A stretch of 64,000 bases of DNA, from the NCBI GenBank assembly GCA_964604705.1, contig CAZSAP010000002.1, positions 124,001 to 188,000 on the forward strand, written 5' to 3'. Numbering within the stretch: position 1 is the stretch's first letter; each line of letters starts with the position of its first letter. Shown piece by piece: positions 25,276 through 37,200 of this stretch. The position numbers and the translations under genes were made by a program. The DNA is from JAAXVQ01 sp964604705. GTDB taxonomy: Bacteria; Oederibacteriota; JAAXVQ01. Below the pieces are notes generated by a model, which did not search any database, was not told the origin of the DNA, and saw only the letters and a list, made by a program, of their open reading frames with translations.

Positions 25276-28200
25276 TTACGCCGAACCCGCCAGGCTGCGA
25301 ATGACGCTGGGATCCGCCGGTTTGACTTCCACGCCCGCATCGTCGTAGACCGGGAAGAGCGTTACCAACTGGTTGCGTAACTGCGGTTGGCGCAAGACCA
25401 TGTCTGGAATCCAAAACGCAGAGTAAACCACGGTCCGTCCCTCGGGCACGGCCATGCGGACACGCACCTGTTGCTCCGGCGTAAATACCGCCAAGGCCTT
25501 GACCACCGCTACCTGATACACGGCATCGGCTCCGGGTTGCTGCAATTCCGAGAGCAAGGCCGCGAGGAGCCGCCGCTCCAACCGCGCAAGGCGCAGGTTC
25601 TGCCGTACCGACGAGAGGCGATCCGCTTCGCGGCTAAGCGCCTGCAAGCGTACCAGGTTTCGCGTCCAGGACGAGTTTTCCCACAGGTTGCGCAACACGA
25701 GGGCTCGTTCACGCTCACCCACTCCCGACTCCAACAACTGCCGGTCCAATTGGTACTTCAAGTAGGCATCGGGTGCCAACTCCAGCCCTATGGTGCCCAA
25801 ACGCTCGGAGGCTTGTTGCAGTGCCGCGGTCTCGCCCCGCAACGCTTGCACCCACGGCGAACGCCCAAAAAGAAGATTGAAAATCACATTGCGCTTTAAG
25901 CTGTTCGCCGTCGCTTCTGCGGTTTGAGCATCGACCTCACCCCGAACCGTGAAGCGTCCGTTGATGATACCCCAGACATTGCGCAGCACCTGCGCAAATT
26001 GCGAATGCCGTACAATGGCCCAGAGTCGATTGCCGCGAACTTCCGAACTGCGTCCAAACGCCGTCTGCAACAGCGTCACTTTGCGCGTCATAAAAATGCT
26101 CGCCACCGTGGCCAAGAAGAGACGATGGCGCAAGCTCGGCGCCTTGGCTGTTAAGCGGCTGGCCGGTTCCAGCGTCAAGCGGGTTCCGCCACCGGCCCAC
26201 TCCACCAAGCGGGTGGAGGATTGAGTTTTGGCCGTGGTTTGCCAAGGTGATACCTCCACGGCTTGCCGACGCGCCACAGGCAACTCGCTGCCCACGGCCG
26301 TCACCATCACCTGCTGCGTCCCATCGTAGGCCGTCTCGTCAAACATCTGCGCGGCCGTATCCCGCAGCAAGGCCTGTTGCTCGGCGCTCGAGCGCGCTCC
26401 CAAAACCGAGGAACGCAGGCTTTTCTGAATGAGCGGTTGATTCGCCACGGCGTTTTCTACAGCCAGGCTCAATTGATCTTCCGCGATGGCAACCTCCGCC
26501 AAGCCGGCCTGGAGCCATTCACTCTCTTGACCCACAGCTGTTGAGCCTAGGCGGGACATCGCCGACTGCCACGCGGTCCAATTCAAGGTGTGTTGCGCCC
26601 TAAAAACATCTGTCGCTTCATTGGACGGTCGGCCAAACACGTACACACGTCCCTGTTTCACCAATTTGGCCCAGACCAGGCTCTCTGTGACCGGCGTCTG
26701 CATTTGGACTTGGGTCACCAACACCAACCCGGTCTCGGTCGGGGCCACCGCACCCGTTTTCTCTGAAAGCAGGCTTGTATTCAGCTTCGGAAGCAAGGCC
26801 TGAGCTTGGGCCTCGCCTTGTTCGGCCAAGGTTTGCACCGCGGTCTTGATGGCCGCCAACAGTTCCGCTTGATCGGCATAGACCGTCAAGCCTTGGGCAC
26901 GTTGGGCGGGCGACATCGCGCTCCATAAAACCACGGCCTGCCGGGCGGACCAAAACGCACGCACGTGTGTTTGCACTTGAGCCCGGACCGCATCCACCAC
27001 TCCTTTGGGCACGGTCGTCTCCGCCAGGTGCGAAACCGCCACAGGGGAAAGGGGGCGGAGCAAGTTCACGCGCAACCACTCGGCCAATTCCGACGCATGC
27101 ACGCTCCCGCCGCGTCCGGTCAAGGCATCCCATACTCCGCTTATACCCACACGCGCTTGCCAACGCTCAAACGCCGTAGGCATCGCCGCAAGCCGAACCC
27201 AAGCCTCTGAGCGCGCCAGCGTGTCCACGCCGTAGCGCTCAGCGAGGTTGTCAAAAACCGCACTCATGCTCCAGGCACGGCCGCCGAAAGTCCAGGTCGG
27301 CTGCCCCAAAAGGGCTTCCCACACAACCAAAGGCGCCGGTCCCAGGCGCGGTTGTCCGGGTACGTTCTGTCCCGTAAGCAAACGTCCGTCCAAGGTCCAG
27401 GTCTGGCCTTGGCGCAGTAACAAGGTGTTCCCAGGGGTGCGGGAAAAATCCAGGGTGCCGCCTTGTTTCAGGTGCTCGCCCAATACCTGGATTACCGGAG
27501 CCGCAGCCTCGGTTTGGAAAAACTCCCAGGCCTGCAACCAGGTGGGATCCGTTGTGCGCAACTCCAAGCGGCCTTGATTTTCCTGTACGGACATGCGTTC
27601 GGATACGACCGGAGCATCGCTCATAGGACGCACGGGAGTGACCGGACGCGCGGCATCCGAACCGCTTTTTTCCGGAACCCGCCCACGCAGGTGCAGGGTG
27701 AGAATGGCCAGGTCGTACAGGGCCCGGGCCAGAGACTTGGCATCTCCCTGGGCTTGGCGCTGTTCAGGTGACAAACCGCTTAGATCGAGATTGTGCTTGA
27801 GCGCCCAGGCGCGCAAAACCTCGGGACGTCCCTGCATCTGTGCCACCATTTCCTCAAACCGCAACAAAAGATATTCCGCATCCCGCAGCTCGGTCCGCCC
27901 GGCTTGCTGCTTGGCGGCGAGCACCTTTTGCCTTACGCCCGCCAACGTCGTGACCTGCTCCGGAATATCCAGTCCCAAGCGGGCCCACACTTTTTCCAAC
28001 TGCGCACGCTCTTCCTGAGCAGGACGGCGATCGTCCCAATCCAATTCCGCTGAATAATCGCGTACCACGGTTGAGGCAATCACCGGATGCACGGCAAAGG
28101 TTTCAAAACGGGCACCGGGCATCGCCTCGGTCAAAATCGTACGCAGCTTATCCAGCATACCGCGGCCCAGGCCCCGTCCCTGCAGCTGAGGACTAAGCGA

Positions 28201-31200
28201 GATGGAATCCAAATACACATCGCCGGTGAGATCCTTGGTTAGATCCAGGTTCAGCTGCAGCACAACCTCGGCTTGATTAAGCAGCGGCAGTCCGTCCAGC
28301 CACCAGGCCTGACCCATGTCGTCTTCCAACAATTTCTTGGGTCGGGCACGCTGGGCGCGCTCACCCAAGGCTGCGAAATGCTCCAGGGTATCCACCAAAA
28401 GAATCGCTTGAAGCGTTGGCAAACGACGTGAACTCTGTACCACGCGCAACGCCACCAACTGATCTTTGCCCAAACCTGACTGACGAGCTTTTTCCAATAC
28501 CGGAGTTAGATCCTGTTTGGCCGTAACTTCGAGCACGGGCAAGGCCGTCACGGCGCTGGCGGGATGCACTTGGTTTAAGGCTTGCATCAGATCCGCGCCC
28601 AACCACTCGGTCAGCGGCAAAGCCTTGAGTGAGGCTTCCAGGCTGCGGAGACGGGCCGTGCGCGCTGTGTTTTGTGCCGCGATGGCCAGCGCTTGTTGAT
28701 TGGATGCTTGCGTAAGCATTTTTGATTCCGTGGCTGAGAAAGGCACCCGTCCTTGCACATACACTTCATGCACCAACACACGGAATAAAAAAGTGATCCA
28801 TTCCCGCTCATCCACCCCCGCGCGCCGCAGGGCTTCCGGAAGGTAAATCCGTTGCACCCCGTGTTGCAAAGCCCAAAGTACGTACTGGGCCGGATCGGCG
28901 GACAACCTGCGGGCCAACGCGGAAAGCTTGGCGAACAAGAACTCAATGTCTTTTTGGGCCTGTGCACCCGCCTCCTCCTTGGCTTGTTCAAAGGCATGGT
29001 GAATATCCGGAACGGTTCGGCGGAAGGCATTGGGCGCAGCCAGATCCAACCCCGTCAAGGCCGGACCCAAAAGCAGATTGGTTTCTTTGGCTTCGCGGTC
29101 ATTCCACGCAATGTCGCCTCCGAACGTACGGGACAAAATCCGAGTGGCGGCCGGATGCACCGTGAGCGCCGTCAGTCGAGCTCCGGGTACGATCTGAGTC
29201 AACACCGATTGAATCCCTTCGGTCAAGGCTTGGCCCAGACCGCGTTGCTGCAAGTCGCCGTCCAAGGCAAACACATCCAAATACACTTCGCCGGCCTGAT
29301 TTTTTTCCGGGGCGATGCTCATCAAGACCGTCACCTGGGCGCGTTCCAGCGCCGAGGTCGAGGCAATGGTCCACGGATGTGCACGCTCCCCGGTATCCAG
29401 CGCCTCGCCCAACAAACCTTTCCAGCGGGCCATGAACCCTTCAATGGAATCCACCAAGAGCGCGGTTCGCACCGCGCCCTGCTGCGGAATCATCTCCACC
29501 ACGCGCAAGGCAATCACCTGTTGGGGCTTGATGCCGCGCGCGCGGGCTTGGGCAAAAACCTGGGTCAAGTCTTGATCCAACCGCACATCCAGGACCGGCC
29601 ACTCATCCACGCCTTGGGTTTCATGGTTCTTTTCCATTAACGCTTGGACCAAATCTTCCCGCAACCACGAGGCCAGCGGCAGGGCACGCAACCGACTTGC
29701 CGTTTGTTCCAACCGTTGCGAGACCGGTGCCGAGGCCTTGGACACAGCCGCCGGATGCAACCATTCCACCACCGGCCCTAACAACCCGGCCTCGGAATCC
29801 TCTCCAACCACCGGCACACGTCCGGCGAGGAGCATGCCGCCAAACAGTTTCTTATACATGAACACATTCCACTCATGCAAATCGGCGCGGCTCGCCGCAA
29901 GCTCGCGCGGAAGGTCGTTGTCGGTAAGCTTGTGGGTGCGGGCCCATTGACTGTAATAGGCCCGGTTTTCCTGAAAGCGAGCGGACATCTCCTGCAACTT
30001 GTACATGACATAAACCGCATCGTTAAACGAGGCCATGCCGTCCTGCTGGCGAGCGTTCAGTACCGCCGTGGCCAATTGATCCACCGAGGCAGGCGCGCTC
30101 TTGGCCGGGAGGATCTCCAAGGCCACAAGCGCCTGGGTCATAGGCTCAAGTGAGGCTTCCATGTCAGGATGTTCCCAATCTATGTCGGCGCCGAACGATT
30201 GTAAGATGGTCGTTACCGAGGCCGGATGTATGGCGTAACCGCGCACAGCCGCGCCGGGCAAGACCGAGCTTAAAATGTCACGGATGCGCAGGCGCATCTC
30301 GCGCCCGAGCCCTTTTTTCTGGTAAGCCCGCGAAAGCGAACAGGCATCCAGGTGCACTTCCCCAGCCGAACCCAGGTTGGGCTTTAGGTCCACGCTGACC
30401 ACAAACTGAGCGCGTTCAAGCACCGAAGCATCATCCAACGACCACGCCCGCTGCGGCATCTGCCCAAATTCCAACAGCTCGCCGACCCGCGTTTGCGCCC
30501 GCGCGCCGCCAAGATCAAAATGATCCAGGCGGTCAATGAGCAGCATCACCCGCACACCCTGGCGCTTAAACTCGGGATAGACCACCTTCAAGGCCACCAA
30601 CTGGTTGTTCTGGACACCTTGGGCCCGGGCATGCTCCACCACCTGAGTGATGTCCTGATACGGCGTTACTTCCAAGACCGGCCACTGATCCACGCTCCGC
30701 GCGTCTTGGTTCATGGCTTGCAAGGCACGCTCCGCCTCGGGCCCAACCCACTCGCGCAAGCTGAGGGTGTTCAACTGGGCCGTCAAACTCTCCAAGGTCG
30801 GGCGGGTCGCCGTTTGCGAGGCCGACGCGGTCGTTGCAGGCGCGGCTGCGGTTTGATACGTGCGAATGCCCGTGCTCAAATACTCGTCCAACGCCCGCGC
30901 CAACGCACTGCGTGATGCCAAGGCATGCACCCAACCGCGCTGCGCCCCCTCCAAATACCGTCGTCCGTTTTCCACGCCAAAGGCATCCAAGAAGGCATCA
31001 AACACCGCACGCTGCGGTTTTGCAAAATACGCAAAAAACGCGGAGGTAAACAGCATGATGGGGGCGGCCAAACCGTTCAAGACCCGTGTCAACCACAGCG
31101 CGGAAGCCCCATGATAGGCCGTCAAATACGTCAAGACCGTAAAGGGCGAAAACTTCACGGGGGTTGGAGCGACGCCATCCAAATCCACCACTTTGGGCGC

Positions 31201-34200
31201 TTCGGCCGTGTTCTTGGGGAACATGATGTTCTCTGCCTTGGGATCGTAAAAGAACCAGTGCTCGCCTTGACGGTTCCACAAATGCGCGAGCAGGCTCAAG
31301 TACGTGGCCGCTACGCGGCGGGGCTGAGCCGCCGCTTCGGTCGAGGGCAACGCATCCACAAACGCTTCGGCGAGCACACCCTGCCATTGGCGTACGAACG
31401 ACACGACATTGGGATGCCCTTGCAAACGGGCCCAATTACGCCCTTCAAACGAGATCAGTGTGCCGAGCACGCTCCGCGGCACTTTCACGGCTACGGCCAA
31501 CCAACGGCTTTCCCCGTTTTCAAATCGCACCAAAATTTCCGCTCGGTAGGCACTCTTGAACGCCCCGCGCCCCAACAGCTTCAGTTTAACATCCGGACCG
31601 ATTTGGACCAGGCGGTTGCGCTCGGTGCCCAAGATGGCAAAGACTGCTTCGTTAAGCAGCGAGCCACGATCCTGAGCCTCACGAATGCGCGTCACATCCT
31701 TCGGCAATACCCCCGGTTCGGTTTGATACCTAAGAATCAAATGCGGCAAGGAAGTGCGGGTGCTTGGACGGACGGCGGTTTCGCGCTCAAACGCCGCGGC
31801 CCGCGCCTCACCTTGGGCGGCTTCAACGTCCCGACCGGCGATGGCATCGTCAATGGCATCGGCTTGGGCCAGAAGTCGCGCCTGGCTGTTGGCGTCCTTC
31901 CGGTTCTGAAATCCGACCCAAATTTCCGAATTCATCTCCGCCCAGCGTTCCAGATCGTATTTTTCAACGGAGGCTCCCCAGCCGGGTTGATAATCGAAGA
32001 GCCTAGCCCGGAGTCTCCCGTGGGAAAGCTCGACTAAAATATTTTGCGCATGCAAGTCTCCGTGTCCGTATCCGAGCCCGTGCAACAAGGTCAATTGCTC
32101 CTGCACCTGGCGCAGGGCGTCCTGTATCTGCTCCCGCGTCAGGACGCCGTCGTCAACCAACTCGGCGAGCGTGGCGCCGGGAATTTTTTCCATGAGGTAG
32201 CCCACAATCTGTCCTCCCTCACGCACCACGGCCACAGCCTGGGGCGCTACGCGCTCACCCGCATAACGAACGCTGTCCAAAACCGCGTAGTAGTTCACCA
32301 ATTCCACGATACGCTCCGGCGTCAACGGATCAAACCGCATGGCACCGACATCGGCCACCCGTTCGGACAAAATATACCGTTCCCCTTGGTAGGTTACCTC
32401 GGCCAAGGCTTTGTCGTTGTTTTCCCGGAAGGTATCAATGTTTTGCAGTTCGCTGCGCTGCACCTGCGGCAACCCTTCGTGCAGGCGCTTGGCCAAGAAA
32501 TACGTACGGAACTCCTCCCAACTGGCGCGGAGATGCCCCTGGCCCTGGGATTCGAACAGCTCGTGCCGCAAAACCGCGACCCGAACCGCAAACGGCAGGG
32601 AAAGAAAACGGGCATGCAGCCGAACCACCGGGGTGCCATCCGCACGACGCGTGCCTTGACCTAAAACCAATCCCTTCCAAAGTTGCGACACCCACCCTTG
32701 CGCAGGCAGAACCTCCACAACCGGACGGACATACCCTGCCGGAAGCCCGCCTTCACGCTCAACCTCGGTTATAATCCCCCGCACCAAACCATCCGCGGTT
32801 TCGGCGCTCAGCAACGGAGCTTTCCCAGTGAGCAACCGGAAGGCATAATACGCCCGGGGCACATAATTCAAGATCCACGCAAGCCCCCCCACTGCACTCC
32901 AAACACTCACCCCAGTCAGTGCCGCTTCCGGGGAAAGACCCTGGGCCAAGCCGAGGCCTACGCCCACCCCGACAATGGCCGTGCCCAGGGCGCTTACCCC
33001 GGACCAGCGCAAGGCTCCATTGCGGTTGGGTTTTCCCCAGAGTCTGTGCTTTTGCGCCCGTAAGGCTTGAATCGTGGTATGCAACTCGCCTTGGGACAAG
33101 GCCGCACGCCAGACTTCGCTGCGTTGGGCCAATTGGTCAAACACGGTCAAAAGATTGCGCAGACTCTCCCTTTTGCTTGGAGTGTCGGCCGGCGTAAACA
33201 ACGCGGCCACATTGGCCAAATCCACTCCCAATGAACCCAGTCCGTGTTGCATGATTCTGGGTTCCTGCAAATATGCGGTGAGTTCCGCAATGTCCGAGGT
33301 TTGCACCAACGGCGTCCGCGTATCCCGCGACAAAATGTCCACGGCCCGTAAAAGCGCGTAATGGGAAAGAAGCACGTTCCGGGCCGTGGCTTCCAACGGA
33401 GTACCCATGGCAATGCTCAGGTTGTCTTCGTAGCCGTAGCTCATGCCGGTAAAGAGCACCTGACGCAAATCCAGTTCTCCGGAGGTCGGATGCAAAAAGA
33501 GCTCGCGCACACCGAGCACACGCTGCAGCCGCGGACTGAACGCATGCTGCTTAAAGCCATACTGGTCCATACCCGATTCGGCATTCAACCATTGCGTGAC
33601 CCGCTCTAAAACTTCGGCTTCGCTCCATCGGTCGACTTCGGCGAACAATTCCGCTTTCAGCGGATGGTCCAAGGCCAAAAGTCGCTCAATGTTCTTACGA
33701 TCCCACGACGCATCCTTGTTCCCGCGAATGTAAAACACCCGCAACCACGGATTGTCCAGCAATGCCTCGCGGCGCACCACGAGTTGTTCCCCAGCCTGGA
33801 CACGTTGGAGCAACGCTTGATTCTCGGGTTTGGCCAATTCCTGTTGCCAAAGTGGGCCCGAAGTCTTGAGGCGTTCAACCAACGCAAGTACGTTTTTCAG
33901 CCCTTCGCGCTTGGCCGGGGTGTCGGCCGGAAGCATCAGCTCGCTAAGCCCCAACCAATTCCGCAGTACGGGCTCAAGGACGTACTGTTGCACCACGGGG
34001 GTGGTTAAGTACGCGGCCATTTCATCCACATCGGCGGCTTGCACCAAGGGCACCTGGGTGTTGCGCGAGAGTATTTCCAACGCGCGCAACAGGACGTAGT
34101 GGGCGGCGATCAGTTCACGCGTACGGGCCGCACGCGGCGTTTTCAAAAGGATGTTGAGCATGCCCACAAAGCCCATACCCAAGTTGGTGAACAGCACTTG

Positions 34201-37200
34201 GCGCAAGTCCGTACGTCCCGTGGTGGGGCTGATAAAGAGCGTGCGGAGCGAGAGCGGGGTTCCGTCCAAGGTGCGTTTGGCGTCCTTGCCCATGACCAAC
34301 TCGTTGGAAACAGAACCGTCTTGGGCTAAATAGCGTTCCGCACGGCGCAAAATCTCGGCCTCGGTAAGCGCATCGATTGCTCGGAAGACCTCCACCTTAA
34401 GCGGATGATCCGGACGTAAGAACTGTTCCACACTGCCGCGTTCCTTGGCTGCAAACTCGGGTCCCGTCCGTTGATAGAACACATTCATCCAGGGATTGTT
34501 TTGCAAACGTTCCGGAGAGGCTGGGGCCTGAACCGGGTTGCGGACCGAGCGTGAAGGATTTATATAGGAAAGAAGTTCCTGCCAGGAAGCGCGGACATGC
34601 CCCTTGCCCAGCGCTTCGTATATTTCATGCACCAAGACGGCCCGCTGTACGGCCAAGGGGAGTGAAAGGAAGTTGGCATGCAGTGAAACCACACCCAAGC
34701 GTCCTTGCCCGATTAATAGGCCTCGTCCCAAGAGAGTCCCGACGGAAGCCTTCGGCAACACCTGCAATTCGGGACGCTCATAGTTTTCCGGCAAGCCGCC
34801 GCGGCGCTCAATATCCTCAAGCAAGCCCAGCAATTGCTGATTCACGGTGTGATTCTGCAAAGCGGGCGCACGCGGGCGCAACAAGCGCAACGCGTAATAC
34901 AGCCGCGGCACAAAATTCAAAATCAATCCCAATCCGGAAAATGCGCCCCAGAGTGAGACCGTAGTTACGGCCGCAGACGGTGAGACCACCATGCCCAGAA
35001 CCGCCCCTAGGCCGACGGCGACCCCTGTGGCCCCGAGGGCGCGCCACGGGGAAACCCGCAGGGCCTGTTCCTTTCCCAATGTGGTCGTCACCCAACCGCC
35101 GGTAAAAAAGCCGCGATTGTTGCGTATCGCCCGGCTGACTTTAACATCCTGGAGCGAGAGCCCGTACTTGGACAACTGACGCTCTTCCAACAACAATTGC
35201 CCGGAATACATATGGTATTCTTCCATGGCCAAACTCTCAACCCGTTCAATGCTTTGATACCCGGGTTTCATGGGGAATTCGTAGGTCAACCCTTCCATGA
35301 TCATGTGTACACTTAAGGGCAGCAACGTTCCATCGAGTTGTTTTTGATACAATGAAAAAACCGTGAACGGCGCTTGCTCGGCCGTGGCGGCAATGCCGTT
35401 GAGCAAATACCCGCCGGGCTCCAAATCCTCGCCCATGCGGGTGATAATCTCCGTTTCACGGCCGGGATTCATGTAGAGCACGTTGAAACACAACTTGATG
35501 CCGGCGCGGATGCCATTGCCGTACGAGGCCAGCTTCACCTCAAACCCTTTTTCACGCGCAAAGGTTTGAATGGGATCGGCCGTAACCTCCATGTCTGCTT
35601 CAAGGGCTTGCCCCGATTGGTGTTTCTGCCACTGTTGCTCAAAACGCGCTCGATAGGGCGCTTCATCTTCTGCGGACAACGGACGTCCATCTTTCCCATA
35701 GATCCCGATGATTTCACCCTGAGCGTTGTGATACGCAAACAAACCGGTCTTGCCATCCCACGTCCGGAACGCAGGCAACAAAATATCGGCACCCACAACC
35801 GTATTCTCCGGATTAACCTGTTTCATCATGGTCGTAAGTTCGGCCGTGGTATAGGGCATGGGACCACCCAAACCAATGTCATTGATAACCACACCGCCCT
35901 TACGCTTGAGGAGGTCACGAATCCCTGAGTGCATGAGCATGAATGCATGCACCGCTGTCAAGCGCTGCGGGGATGTGGTTAAAATCAAACGAGAATTTTT
36001 CTGATTGGCCGCCAGATTGGCCTCAGCCTGGGCCTTGAGTTCCGGAGTCAGGCGATCCTTGATGGCATTGAGGGTTTGCCAGGCCGTACGTCCAATGCGC
36101 GTGCTCTTGTAGGTATTCAAGCGCATCAAATCCCTGGCCGATTGCGCCAATTGCTCCGGGCTCATCTCGGCGGCGCGCAATTCAATGCTGACCATGGCCT
36201 GTACATTGTCGGCGACTGACTTGGAATACAACTTAAAGGGAATGCCTTCCAGTGGGACGGCGCGCAGTTCGCGGACCGGAATCTGGGCCACTTCGCCCCG
36301 CAGGCCGGGTTGCAACTCCGCCTCTTGGTAATTCACCTGACGATCGGCTTGGACGGCGGGTATGTCCTGATAGACGTCTTCTTCGGCTTGATAGGTTTGT
36401 CCGGTCAGCCACGCATACACACTTAACAAAACGACCGGAATCAGCCCCTCCCGTTCTATAAAGCGAAACGGGATCGAGACCAAGGCACGCAAGATCGCAT
36501 CCCAGGTGTGGCCCAGGCCGCGCCACGCCGCACGCAAATACGAGACGGCTTCGGCCCACGTAGCCCTAAGATGCCCTTGGCCAAACGCCTCAAAAATCTC
36601 ATGCCGCAATACGGCGCGTTGCGCGGACGGTGAGAGTGAGAGAAAACTTCTGTGCAGGCGCACCACCCCGTTGACCCCTTGCCCCACCAAGAGTCCGCGC
36701 ACCCAACCCAAACGCGTGTAGCGCTGGGGCAACACATCCACGCGGGGACGCACGTACCCGGAGGGCAGCCCGCCTTCGCGTTCCAAGTGTTCGAAGACCG
36801 AAGCGACTTGCGTTTGCGCCGTGGCCGGCACCAGCGTCGGCGCACTCGGACGCGACAAGGCTCTTACGTACAACCAACGCGGGAGCGCCAGGGCCAGCCA
36901 ACCCAATCCCCAGCTCGCAGAAAAAGTCAAAACGGCATCGGGCGAAGCCCAGAGGGAAAACACCGCCCCGGCCCCCAATCCCATCAGCAACGAACCGAAT
37001 GATCGGAGCGGCGAAACCCGCAAATTCCCAACCGGAGTTCGATCGGCGCTCACCCGCAAACGCACGAGCGAGTCGGACGCCGGTGCGGCGACGGGACTCA
37101 GTTGCGCCACCTCAATATCATCGGGAAACAAACCAAATGGTTCCAACAACTCCAGGTTGTAATTCGGACGTCCATCGTAATTGATGCGCAGCACTTGGTT

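Noticed and set aside
28852..29640. 262-codon plus-strand frame inside the giant gene
   Set aside because: Antisense to the tandem GNAT-like modules, with low-complexity His/Arg/Gly-rich composition and no motif.
30925..32037. 370-codon plus-strand frame opposite the giant gene
   Set aside because: It lies antisense to recognisable kinase-like sequence, has no domain pattern and no ribosome-binding site; long antisense frames are expected in GC-rich genes.
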